From: an uncultured Paracoccaceae bacterium | GTDB taxonomy: Bacteria > Pseudomonadota > Alphaproteobacteria > Rhodobacterales > Rhodobacteraceae | Direction of reading: 5' to 3' | NCBI GenBank assembly: GCA_938049225.1 | Contig: CALICM010000082.1 | Coordinates: 1-53,064, forward strand | Length of the DNA stretch: 53,064 nucleotides | Part shown: piece by piece, positions 31,267-38,633 of the stretch | How the letters are laid out: every line of letters begins with the position of its first letter | How positions within the stretch are numbered: position 1 is the first letter of the stretch | Position numbers and translations under genes: made by a program | Notes under the pieces: model-generated | The model's input: only the letters and a program-made list of their open reading frames with translations | Told to the model about the DNA's origin: nothing | The model's database searches: none

Positions 31267-31794
31267 TCAGATGGCACCCGTCAATGCGGGCAGATGAACC
31301 GGTGTGGCATAGGGCACCGCCCGTGCAAAGGCTGCCGCGAAATCAGCGCGGCCGGTCAGGATCTGTGCTGCGCGGATGGGCCCGGCGTGGGTAACCACCA
31401 ATGTGTGGTCCAGGTCCGCAAGGGCCGCCGCGACCCTTGTCTGTAGCTGTGTAAAACTTTCGCCCCCCGGTGGGGCGCGGGTCACGGGATCCTCGGCCCA
31501 GGGATCACTCTCGGCACGCGGGATCTGGGACCATGCGCGTCCCTCCCATGTGCCGAAGTTGAGTTCCAGCAGACGCGGGTCCAATGTCACGGGTAACGCG
31601 GTGGCCAGTGACAGCGCTTCGGCCAGAACCAGGCACCGCGCCGAAGGGCTGCTGACCAGGCGCTGGGCTTTGGGCACTTGCAACACGGCCTTCGCGATCG
31701 CGTCCTCGAAGCCCATCGCCAGCGGCACATCGCTTTGACCGTAGCAGATCCCAGGCGCGTTGACCCGCGGGTGCCGCAGCAGTGTCAGGCCCAT
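31267..31794 (-). CDS. cobC: Histidine phosphatase, probable alpha-ribazole phosphatase CobC
   Basis: A 175-residue branch-1 histidine phosphatase. The catalytic motif is Leu-Leu-Arg-His-Pro-Arg at residues 5-10 (His8), the second His is in Val-Thr-His-Ala-Gly near residue 135, and a Ser-Ser-Pro-Ser-Ala-Arg-Cys segment near residue 48 completes the pocket. It overlaps the cobS stop by ten bases, which supports a cobalamin role: removal of phosphate from alpha-ribazole-5'-phosphate or adenosylcobalamin-5'-phosphate. Family membership alone would not show this. Confidence 0.82.
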   Translation of the reverse strand: MGLTLLRHPRVNAPGICYGQSDVPLAMGFEDAIAKAVLQVPKAQRLVSSPSARCLVLAEALSLATALPVTLDPRLLELNFGTWEGRAWSQIPRAESDPWAEDPVTRAPPGGESFTQLQTRVAAALADLDHTLVVTHAGPIRAAQILTGRADFAAAFARAVPYATPVHLPALTGAI

Positions 31795-32552
31795 AATGCG
31801 GCCATGCTGAGGAAAACGGCGATTTCAACGACCTGCTCGGTCGCGCCCAGCCCGTCGCCGGTGTAGCCGCCCAACCGGCGCATCAGCCGCCAACTGACCC
31901 AGATCCAGGCCAGGCTGCCCACCGCCAGCGCGACCAGGCCCGCAATGCCCCCCAGGCTGATGGCCACCACCGCGGCCGTTCCCAGTGCAAACATGCCCGT
32001 GCCTGCGCCCGCTGCCCGCGCGGCGCCCGATGCCAGGCCGTCCACCCGCGCGTAGGGCATCAAAAGCAGCGCCGGTACCATCGCGGCACGGCCCAGTGTC
32101 GCCGCGATCACCAGCGCGGCAGCGCCCGGTACAGGCCCCAGGGCCGCCAGGCAAACCAGGCGCAGCAGCAGCGACATTCCAAGGGCGAGCGCGCCATAAG
32201 TTCCGATCCGACTGTCGCGCATGATCTCAAGCGCGCGGTCGCGATCCGTGCCGCCGCCCAGCCCATCCGCGCAATCGGCCAATCCGTCCTCGTGCAAGCC
32301 GCCGGTTGTCAAAAGCGTCGCCGCCAATGCAAGCCCAGCGGCGGCCAAAGGCGGCAGACCCAACCATAGCGCGCCTGCCCAAATGGCCGCCCCAACCGCC
32401 CCGACAAATACGCCGACCAGGCCAAAATACCGCGCCGCGTGCCCCAGCAGATCTGGCGCATACGCCAACAGATCCGGCACCGGAACGCGGGTCAGAAACC
32501 GCACCGCATGGATCAACAGGCCAAGCTGGTGCCGCAAGCGGTCAACCGCCAC
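31785..32552 (-). CDS. cobS: Adenosylcobinamide-GDP ribazoletransferase (cobalamin synthase)
   Basis: A 255-residue polytopic membrane enzyme that joins adenosylcobinamide-GDP with alpha-ribazole to give adenosylcobalamin. The signature Gly-Gly-Leu-His-Glu-Asp-Gly-Leu-Ala-Asp-Cys-Ala-Asp-Gly-Leu-Gly-Gly near residue 85 holds the metal-binding acidic residues. An N-terminal Phe-Leu-Thr-Arg-Val-Pro-Val-Pro motif and five to seven helices complete the family picture. The start is GTG 32552 with AAGG about seven bases upstream. It lies between a small gene of unknown role and cobC. In Rhizobiales-type naming the same gene is cobV. Confidence 0.94.
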   Translation of the reverse strand: MAVDRLRHQLGLLIHAVRFLTRVPVPDLLAYAPDLLGHAARYFGLVGVFVGAVGAAIWAGALWLGLPPLAAAGLALAATLLTTGGLHEDGLADCADGLGGGTDRDRALEIMRDSRIGTYGALALGMSLLLRLVCLAALGPVPGAAALVIAATLGRAAMVPALLLMPYARVDGLASGAARAAGAGTGMFALGTAAVVAISLGGIAGLVALAVGSLAWIWVSWRLMRRLGGYTGDGLGATEQVVEIAVFLSMAALWA

Positions 32553-32781
32553 CGGGCCGCCTTACATAAGCCCCTTCGGGCAAATCCAAAGCCGCCCGCA
32601 GGTCGGCAACTTGGCGCATCGACAGGGTGATCTTTTGAACACGCTCTGTATGTGGATCGACCTGTTCGATGGTCACTTGATCGTCGAAAATCGCAATCGT
32701 GATATCCTCGGTCCCGGGGGCGGCCATATCATCGACCAGCGTGATGACCGAGGCGTCGAATTCATGCTCTATGGTAAACAT
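32542..32781 (-). CDS. Small conserved-looking protein of unknown function upstream of cobS
   Basis: A 79-residue acidic, soluble protein if ATG 32781 is used (Met-Phe-Thr-Ile-Glu-His-Glu-Phe-Asp). An upstream ATG at 32847 would add 22 residues that look non-coding. The sequence alternates beta-like segments (Ala-Ser-Val-Ile-Thr-Leu-Val-Asp-Asp; Ile-Thr-Ile-Ala-Ile-Phe-Asp-Asp; Val-Thr-Ile-Glu-Gln-Val-Asp) with a helix near the end. It overlaps the cobS start by 11 bases, so it should be co-translated. I do not recognise a family, and a role in cobalamin synthesis is only suggested by position. Confidence 0.6.
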   Translation of the reverse strand: MFTIEHEFDASVITLVDDMAAPGTEDITIAIFDDQVTIEQVDPHTERVQKITLSMRQVADLRAALDLPEGAYVRRPGGG

Positions 32782-32939
32782 TTGCACAGGATATCGGGCG
32801 CCTGGGCCTTTGCAAGCACCCAAGTGGGGTGCGTTCACTTTTGTCACATCTATTGAAATGCCCCTTCACAAGAACGGGCCGCCCGGTTGCCCCAAACGCA
32901 TAAGCCCCGCATATTCCCCGCTGAACGGAGGGCTCGTCG

Positions 32940-33641
32940 ATGAGATCTATCTATCTTGCCGTGGTGTTGCTGGCTGCGGGCTGCACGATCACAACAGTGC
33001 CTGCACCGGGCCCAAGCCAGCGCCCTCAAGTCGCGGCACCACCACGCATTGCCAACAGTCAAGCCGCGCGCACCTTCGCCCAGGTGGTCCGCCGGGTCGA
33101 GCCGGTTGCCGAAAAGGTCTGCCGCGAGCGGGATCCTCGCAAAGCCTGCGATTTCAATATCATCGTTGATCCAGATCCCTCACTGCCGCCCAACGCCTTT
33201 CAAACCCTCGACCGCAATGGCCGCCCGGTGATTGGGTTTACTCAAGCCCTGCTGCGCGATGCCCGCAACGCAGACGAGTTGGCGTTTATCTTGGGCCACG
33301 AGGCCGCGCATCACATCCGCAATCACATCCCGCGCCGTCAGAAATCCGTCCTCGCTGGGGCGGCGTTGGGTGGTATTCTTGCTGCCGTTACCGGCGCGGG
33401 GGACGCGGGCGTGGAGTTCGGTCAAAAACTCGGTGGGACCGTTGGTGGTCGCCGATTCTCGAAAGACTACGAGCTTCAGGCCGACGAATTGGGTGCCCGC
33501 ATCGCGCGGCGCGCGGGCTATGATGCGCTTCGGGGCGCGCAATATTTTGCACGGATCCCAGATCCTGGGAACAGGTTTTTGGGCTCGCACCCCCCCAACA
33601 GTCAGCGTATTGCCCGGGTGCGGCGTGCTCTCAACCAATAG
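32940..33641 (+). CDS. M48-family metalloprotease lipoprotein
   Basis: A 233-residue protein with a lipoprotein signal (Leu-Ala-Ala-Gly-Cys at residues 11-15) and an M48 peptidase domain. The zinc motif is His120-Glu121-Ala-Ala-His124, and the third ligand Glu is in an Asp-Tyr-Glu-Leu-Gln-Ala-Asp-Glu-Leu-Gly segment near residue 183. A Gly-rich hydrophobic patch follows the zinc motif. It is probably anchored to the periplasmic face of the outer membrane, like other small M48 lipoproteins in envelope quality control. ATG 32940 has GGAGG upstream. It is monocistronic. Confidence 0.9.
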   Translation: MRSIYLAVVLLAAGCTITTVPAPGPSQRPQVAAPPRIANSQAARTFAQVVRRVEPVAEKVCRERDPRKACDFNIIVDPDPSLPPNAFQTLDRNGRPVIGFTQALLRDARNADELAFILGHEAAHHIRNHIPRRQKSVLAGAALGGILAAVTGAGDAGVEFGQKLGGTVGGRRFSKDYELQADELGARIARRAGYDALRGAQYFARIPDPGNRFLGSHPPNSQRIARVRRALNQ

Positions 33642-33817
33642 TGGGATCGTTCAGCGCGTTAGGTGGTTCTCGGATCGTTGTCCGGGCCTGTGGCGCGATG
33701 CGAACACACGCCTGGCCTTGCGCGCCTGCTGCGACGAACGAAAGGCTTTTGCATAGGTTGCGTCACTGATAACATCGCGCTGTTCTTGAACCGAGCGGCA
33801 AGCGACCGGGACACGCG

Positions 33818-35245
33818 ATGGCAGACTACGACACTATCTTCATCGGCAGCGGCTTTGCCTGCAGCTTTTTCCTGCGCAAGCGTTTGCAGAGGTCGCCAGA
33901 CTCGGCGCGCTTCCTGGTGCTTGAGCGGGGCCCTTTGGTTCAGCATCCCGACCAAGTCGCGAACCGCCGCAACAGCCCGGTCGAGGCTCAGTCGACCTTT
34001 CGCGTTGATACGCCCAAAGGGGTCGAGACGGACAAGCTGTGGCAGTTCAACATTGGCTTTGGCGGCAGCTCCAATTGTTGGTGGGGGGGCTCGCCCCGGA
34101 TGCTGCCAAATGATTTCCAGATCATGACCCGCTACGGTGTGGGCCGCGATTGGCCGGTCAGCTACGAGGATTTGGCGCCCTACTACACGGAAGTCGAGCA
34201 GGTGATGCAAATCGCGGGCTCGGTCGCGACGCCCTTCCCAGACCGCCCGCCTTACCCCTTGCCCGGTCACCGAATGACCGACCCCGATCGGGCATTGCAA
34301 GCCACTTACCCCGATCACTATTTCAACCAGCCAACGGCGCGGGCCAGTCGCCCCACCGACACCCGCGGGCAATGCTGTGCCAACGGCGTTTGCCATCTGT
34401 GCCCGGTGGATGCGAAATTCACCATCCAAAACGGCATGCGCGACGTTTATGACGACCCCCGCGTGACTCTGATGACCGATGCGCAGGCGCTGTCCGTGGA
34501 TGTCCAGGCCGGTGTGGCGCAAGGCGTCATCTATGCGCATGCGGGACGCGAGGAACGGGCGACCAGCGATGCGGTTGTTTTGGGCGCGAACGCCATTTTC
34601 AACCCTTACCTGCTGCTTCGCTCGGGGCTAACCGACGGACCCGTGGGGCAGCGGTTGCACGAGCAGGGCTCGTTCCGGGCGCATGTGTATTTGGACGGCA
34701 TGTCGGGTTTCCAGGGCTCTTCGTCGATCACCGGGCATGGGTATATGCTTTATGATGGCGAGCATCGGCGCGAGGCTGGGGCGGCATTGATCGAGGGCTG
34801 GAACGTCCCGCGCTTTCGTCTGGACCACGGCCGCTGGACCGAACGGACCGAGCTTTACGTGATTGTCGAGGATCTGCCCAAGGACGAAGATACCGTCAGC
34901 ATCGACCCAGAGGACGAGACCCGCCCCGTGGTGCGGTACTCGGGCCATGGTGACTACTTCATGCGCGGGGTCCAGCGGGTCAAAAACGAGTTGGAAAAGG
35001 TACTCGCACCCCTCCCGGTCGAGCGGATCGATTATATGCCGCTGAACCAAAGCGAGGCGCATAATCAAGGGACAACGGCGATGGGCGATGATCCGGCCAC
35101 AAGCGTAGTGGATCGCGATTTGGTGCATCACAAGGTGCGCAACCTGCATGTGCTGGGCAATTCGACCTTCCCCACCGGGGCCCCCGCGAACCCCACGCTG
35201 ACGACCACGGCCCTGGCCACCCGCGCGGCTGAGGTGATGGGATGA
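33818..35245 (+). CDS. GMC-family FAD oxidoreductase
   Basis: A 475-residue flavoprotein. The N-terminal Ile-Phe-Ile-Gly-Ser-Gly-Phe-Ala nucleotide loop (residues 7-14), a Gly-Gly-Ser-Ser-Asn-Cys-Trp-Trp-Gly-Gly segment near residue 83 that resembles the FAD signature, and a C-terminal Gly-Asn-Ser-Thr-Phe-Pro-Thr-Gly-Ala-Pro-Ala-Asn-Pro-Thr-Leu-Thr motif are typical of the GMC C domain. A Cys-Cys-Ala-Asn-Gly-Val-Cys-His-Leu-Cys-Pro cluster near residue 189 is notable. The substrate is unknown. The next gene overlaps the stop by four bases and encodes a Tat-type partner. Confidence 0.86.
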   Translation: MADYDTIFIGSGFACSFFLRKRLQRSPDSARFLVLERGPLVQHPDQVANRRNSPVEAQSTFRVDTPKGVETDKLWQFNIGFGGSSNCWWGGSPRMLPNDFQIMTRYGVGRDWPVSYEDLAPYYTEVEQVMQIAGSVATPFPDRPPYPLPGHRMTDPDRALQATYPDHYFNQPTARASRPTDTRGQCCANGVCHLCPVDAKFTIQNGMRDVYDDPRVTLMTDAQALSVDVQAGVAQGVIYAHAGREERATSDAVVLGANAIFNPYLLLRSGLTDGPVGQRLHEQGSFRAHVYLDGMSGFQGSSSITGHGYMLYDGEHRREAGAALIEGWNVPRFRLDHGRWTERTELYVIVEDLPKDEDTVSIDPEDETRPVVRYSGHGDYFMRGVQRVKNELEKVLAPLPVERIDYMPLNQSEAHNQGTTAMGDDPATSVVDRDLVHHKVRNLHVLGNSTFPTGAPANPTLTTTALATRAAEVMG

Positions 35246-35700
35246 GGGTCGCACGCCGTGGTTTTCTAGCACTTGCCGGGGTGGCCGTTGCGGGCGTTGC
35301 CGCCGCGACCGCGCCGCTGATCTGGCGCAGCGAAACGGATCTGATCATCGGCATGCTGCGCAAAGAACTGCCCGATCTGCGCATGGATCCCGGGGATTTG
35401 ACCGCCTTTGCCGAGGAGTTCTTGCTCGACTACAAAAGCAAAGGCGAACAGCGGCGCAGCATGATCCTGACCGGCGCGCGGATGATTAAAACGCTGCCCG
35501 ACACGGTCAGCGACAATGTTCTGCCCGGCCCGATCAAATCCCCGCTTGCCCGTCTGGAACGGGAGTTGTTCAACGCCTTCTTCTTGGGGACAGATTATTT
35601 GGACGTCTATAGCGATCCGGAACAGAAGGTCAGCTTCATAAACATCCCAGACCCCTACGATGTGGGATGCTCAAACCGCCTAGCGCAGTTCGACGCCTAA
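35242..35700 (+). CDS. Tat-signal small protein, probable partner subunit of the GMC oxidoreductase
   Basis: A 152-residue protein with a twin-arginine-like leader (Arg-Arg-Gly-Phe-Leu-Ala-Leu-Ala-Gly at residues 5-13) followed by a hydrophobic stretch. The mature part is soluble and mainly helical. It resembles by size and place the small subunits (gluconate 2-dehydrogenase subunit 3-like) that accompany membrane-linked GMC dehydrogenases and carry them through the Tat system. The GMC protein has no signal of its own, so hitch-hiker export is plausible. The 3' end overlaps the convergent deacetylase gene by 21 bases. Confidence 0.7.
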   Translation: MRVARRGFLALAGVAVAGVAAATAPLIWRSETDLIIGMLRKELPDLRMDPGDLTAFAEEFLLDYKSKGEQRRSMILTGARMIKTLPDTVSDNVLPGPIKSPLARLERELFNAFFLGTDYLDVYSDPEQKVSFINIPDPYDVGCSNRLAQFDA

Positions 35701-36429
35701 TGCCGCTTGCGGCCTTCGGTTATTGGAACCGGTTTGATTAAGCGTGACGAAGCGATAGCCAGCCCCCTTGGCCCATTTAATGAACTTCGGTAGCGTCTCG
35801 ATTGTACGTGCCCCGCGCCTGCCGACATCGTGAAAGGTTACAATCGACCCATGACGTGCGGCCAACCTTAGGTAAGACAGATAAAACCAATCTGGCAGGC
35901 CGAGCGTATCAAATGCCGGCAGGTCGCCGATGACCAGAGTTAAATCTGAAGATTGCGCAACTTGGAGAAGATCGTAGGAGGGGATTCCATATCCCGGTCG
36001 CGCGAATTCAATTGCAAGGTCGTCAGGCATCAAAGCCAGGGTCCGCGTGAGCGAGGCTTTTGCCTCATCCTTGCTGAGAAGCGCGGTGATTGCGTCTTCG
36101 AAGAAGTGGGCACCAATCTGATGCCCTTGGGAGTGAAGTGTCGAAACGATGTCTGGGTCCCGCTCAACACGCTCTCCGATCAGAAAAAATGTTCCGTAAA
36201 TTTCTGCCTCGAGTAGAATCTCACCAATTCGAAGCGTTGTGTCTGGATCGGGGCCATCGTCTATCGCGATGGTAAGTGAGCGCTCTGTACCGCCCTGATG
36301 AAAAAGCACGGTTGGGAAAAATTGCGCCAAAGCAAATGTGCCAACACGTGGAAACAGACAGACTACCAAGCTCAAAGTAAGCGCGGAAACGACGAAGAAT
36401 CGAAGTAGCCGTAGAAAGCGAGAGGCCAT
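35680..36429 (-). CDS. Polysaccharide deacetylase (NodB-homology) family protein
   Basis: A protein of about 249 residues with one N-terminal membrane anchor (about 8-30) and a periplasmic NodB domain. Motif 1 is Ile-Asp-Asp-Gly-Pro-Asp-Pro-Asp, motif 3 is Arg-Pro-Gly-Tyr-Gly, and the last is Val-Thr-Phe-His-Asp-Val. In motif 2 the usual His-x-x-x-His reads His-Phe-Phe-Glu-Asp, so the second metal His is replaced by Asp, a variant seen in one subfamily. The start ATG 36429 lies in an AT-rich leader; a TTG 15 bases upstream is possible. The coding GC content is clearly lower than that of its neighbours, which hints at transfer. Confidence 0.8.
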   Translation of the reverse strand: MASRFLRLLRFFVVSALTLSLVVCLFPRVGTFALAQFFPTVLFHQGGTERSLTIAIDDGPDPDTTLRIGEILLEAEIYGTFFLIGERVERDPDIVSTLHSQGHQIGAHFFEDAITALLSKDEAKASLTRTLALMPDDLAIEFARPGYGIPSYDLLQVAQSSDLTLVIGDLPAFDTLGLPDWFYLSYLRLAARHGSIVTFHDVGRRGARTIETLPKFIKWAKGAGYRFVTLNQTGSNNRRPQAALGVELR

Positions 36430-36629
36430 GGCGTAGCTGTCCAAATCTCTTGTTCCAAGAAAACCTTGCGGAGAGATACAATAGAGTTTTTCACGTTCAT
36501 TCGTGGCAGCGGCGGCGGTGAGCTTTGTCTGAAATCACCTCATGGGTTTCGGCCAGGGATTGAATATCCGCAATACCCCGCTTGGCGGGATCACGTTGCT
36601 ACCGCCATGTCCCGGCCGCCACGTGCTTG

Positions 36630-37685
36630 TCAGCGCAAGCGTGATTTGGTCTGGGGGTCGAAGAAGTAGGCTGGATTATCGCCCAGCGAGATGCTGCCGG
36701 TCGAGCCCTCGTGGATCGAACGCCCTTCCTTGGCTTCGGCGATCAGCCGCGTCCCACCTTGGGTGTTCAGATAGACAAAGCTGACCCCGCCCAGATGCTC
36801 GATCAGATCGATGTGCAGCGGTCCGTCGGGGGTGACGTTCAGATGCTCGGGCCGCATACCGACGATCACTTTGGACCCCGGGGCGGGCAGCGCGACGGGG
36901 GCAGGGATTGCCAGATCGCCCAACTCGGGCACGGTCACCTGACCCTCGCCCGCGATACCGTCTAGAAAATTCATGGCGGGCGAGCCGATGAAGCCTGCGA
37001 CGAACTGATTATCCGGGTCGTCATACAGATCCAACGGCGCGCCCACCTGCTCGATATTCCCGGCGCGCAGGACGACGATTTTGTCGGCCAGCGTCATCGC
37101 CTCGACCTGGTCGTGGGTCACATAGATCATCGTAGCGCCAATTTCGTTGTGCAAGCGGCTGATCTCGACCCGCATCTCGACCCGCAACTCTGCGTCCAGG
37201 TTCGACAGTGGCTCGTCGAACAGAAAGACTTTCGGGCCCCGCACGATGGCACGTCCAATCGCCACCCTCTGACGTTGACCGCCCGACAGGGCCTTGGGTT
37301 TGCGATCCAAATACTCGTCCAGCTTTAGAATCGCACTTGCCTGGCCGACCTTCTGGTCGATCTCGGCCTTGGGCATGCCGTTCATCTTGAGCCCAAAGCC
37401 CATGTTTTCGCGCACAGTCATATGCGGGTAGAGCGCGTAGGTCTGAAATACCATTGCGACACCACGCTCGCTGGGGTCGCGGTGGGTGACATCCTCGGCG
37501 TCGATCTTGATCTGCCCGCCGGTGGTCTCTTCAAGCCCCGCGATCATCCGCAGCAGGGTGGACTTGCCACAGCCCGATGGCCCGACGAAGACCGCGAACT
37601 CGCCCTCCTCGATATCCAGATCGACCCCATGGATCACCTGGGTCTCGCCATATTTCTTGATCACATCGCGTAGAATGACACCCAT
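36630..37685 (-). CDS. Sugar ABC transporter ATP-binding protein (MalK/UgpC type)
   Basis: A 351-residue ABC ATPase with Walker A Gly-Pro-Ser-Gly-Cys-Gly-Lys-Ser-Thr near residue 36, the signature Leu-Ser-Gly-Gly-Gln-Arg-Gln-Arg near residue 134, Walker B and switch His, and a C-terminal TOBE/regulatory domain (from about 240). It powers import through the two MalF/MalG-type permeases encoded on the opposite strand. It follows the IclR regulator directly, one base apart, so regulator and ATPase are cotranscribed away from the rest of the transporter operon. Confidence 0.94.
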   Translation of the reverse strand: MGVILRDVIKKYGETQVIHGVDLDIEEGEFAVFVGPSGCGKSTLLRMIAGLEETTGGQIKIDAEDVTHRDPSERGVAMVFQTYALYPHMTVRENMGFGLKMNGMPKAEIDQKVGQASAILKLDEYLDRKPKALSGGQRQRVAIGRAIVRGPKVFLFDEPLSNLDAELRVEMRVEISRLHNEIGATMIYVTHDQVEAMTLADKIVVLRAGNIEQVGAPLDLYDDPDNQFVAGFIGSPAMNFLDGIAGEGQVTVPELGDLAIPAPVALPAPGSKVIVGMRPEHLNVTPDGPLHIDLIEHLGGVSFVYLNTQGGTRLIAEAKEGRSIHEGSTGSISLGDNPAYFFDPQTKSRLR

Positions 37686-37686
37686 G

Positions 37687-38493
37687 TCAGGCTCTCCTTG
37701 GTTCGGCCAGTGGTTGCGGGAAGGCCCAGGGCTGAAGCTGGGCGGCTATGTCTTGTGCGGTAGCTTGCAGATCTGGGGCAAGGGCGGCCAAATCCGCCAG
37801 CGAATGCCGCAGGGTCGAGGTGGTGACCGACAGCCCCCCCATGGGCTCGCCCGCTGTGTTCAGAATCGGTACCGCCACGCAAATAATCTGCGGTTCGTGT
37901 TCTTCACGGTCAAAGGACACGCCGGTCTGGCGGATCTCGGCCAACACAGCTTTGAGGGCTTCAGGCGTGGTGAGGGTAGCCGGGGTATGCCGCTGAAACG
38001 CTTGCGAGCGGATGGCCCGTTCCAACTCGGCCTCGGGCAGGAACGCGAGCATCGCTTTGCCCACCCCGGTGCAATAGGCAGGGCCGACCTTGCCCGCGTC
38101 CGAGAACATGCTGATCGGGTTCGCCGCATTGCGTTTGTCGACATAGAGCACCTGGCCCGCGTCCAACTGCGCCAGATGCACCGTTTTGCCAAGCTTCGCA
38201 CTCAGCTGGTCCAAATAGGGGCGCGCCACCGGGGCGATCGAGGTTTGTGCCCAGGCCCCATGCGCCAGCCGGATCAAACGCATCCCCATGGCATAGGTGT
38301 TCCGCTCGGGATCGTGGCTGAGCATCCCCTGATTCGTCAGCGTTTGCAGCAGCCGATAGAGCGTCGCTTTCGGGAACCCGCCCTGGTCTAGCAACTCCGT
38401 AAAGCGCACGGGTCTGCCAAAGGCAGCAACGGCTTCCAGCACGTCCATGGCCTTTCCGACGGTGCCGTCGGCATGTGCGGGGGATGATCCCAT
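37687..38493 (-). CDS. IclR-family transcriptional regulator of galactoside use
   Basis: A 268-residue regulator with an N-terminal winged helix-turn-helix (about 10-70, Val-Gly-Lys-Ala-Met-Asp-Val-Leu-Glu to Tyr-Arg-Leu-Leu-Gln-Thr-Leu) and a C-terminal effector-binding domain. I prefer ATG 38493, which has GGGAG at a good distance; an earlier TTG at 38514 is possible. It lies divergent to the binding-protein gene, with an IclR-like palindrome in between, so it probably controls the operon in response to galactose, galactonate or a breakdown product. Repressor versus activator cannot be told by sequence. Confidence 0.9.
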   Translation of the reverse strand: MGSSPAHADGTVGKAMDVLEAVAAFGRPVRFTELLDQGGFPKATLYRLLQTLTNQGMLSHDPERNTYAMGMRLIRLAHGAWAQTSIAPVARPYLDQLSAKLGKTVHLAQLDAGQVLYVDKRNAANPISMFSDAGKVGPAYCTGVGKAMLAFLPEAELERAIRSQAFQRHTPATLTTPEALKAVLAEIRQTGVSFDREEHEPQIICVAVPILNTAGEPMGGLSVTTSTLRHSLADLAALAPDLQATAQDIAAQLQPWAFPQPLAEPRRA

Positions 38494-38589
38494 TACGCTC
38501 CCTATGTCGCCCAAATTTGATCCGGGCTGCTATTGTCGTTGTTGACAAGCGTAGATTAAAAGGTAATCATTTTCAATAATCAAAACTTG

Positions 38590-38615
38590 GTTCCATTATA
38601 TGAAACAAATGGAAC
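38590..38615. promoter_or_regulatory. Probable IclR-type operator in the divergent promoter
   Basis: An inverted repeat with 8-base arms GTTCCATT (38590-38597) and AATGGAAC (38608-38615) lies 18 bases before the binding-protein start. The left half also forms a 17-base imperfect palindrome GTTCCATTATATGAAAC, close in size to known IclR-family sites. A TTGACA hexamer at 38542-38547 may be a -35 element for the plus-strand operon, with a weak AT-rich -10 about 17 bases later. Confidence 0.6.
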
Positions 38616-38633
38616 ATTGACTGGGAGGATACG

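Noticed and set aside
33659-34540. A 293-codon minus-strand open frame opposite the GMC oxidoreductase gene
   Set aside because: The plus-strand GMC protein has conserved motifs over the same bases, and this frame shows none.
36571-36590. Terminator hairpin after the sugar ABC ATPase gene
   Set aside because: The stem is only five bases (CCCGC / GCGGG) and no T run follows on the minus strand.
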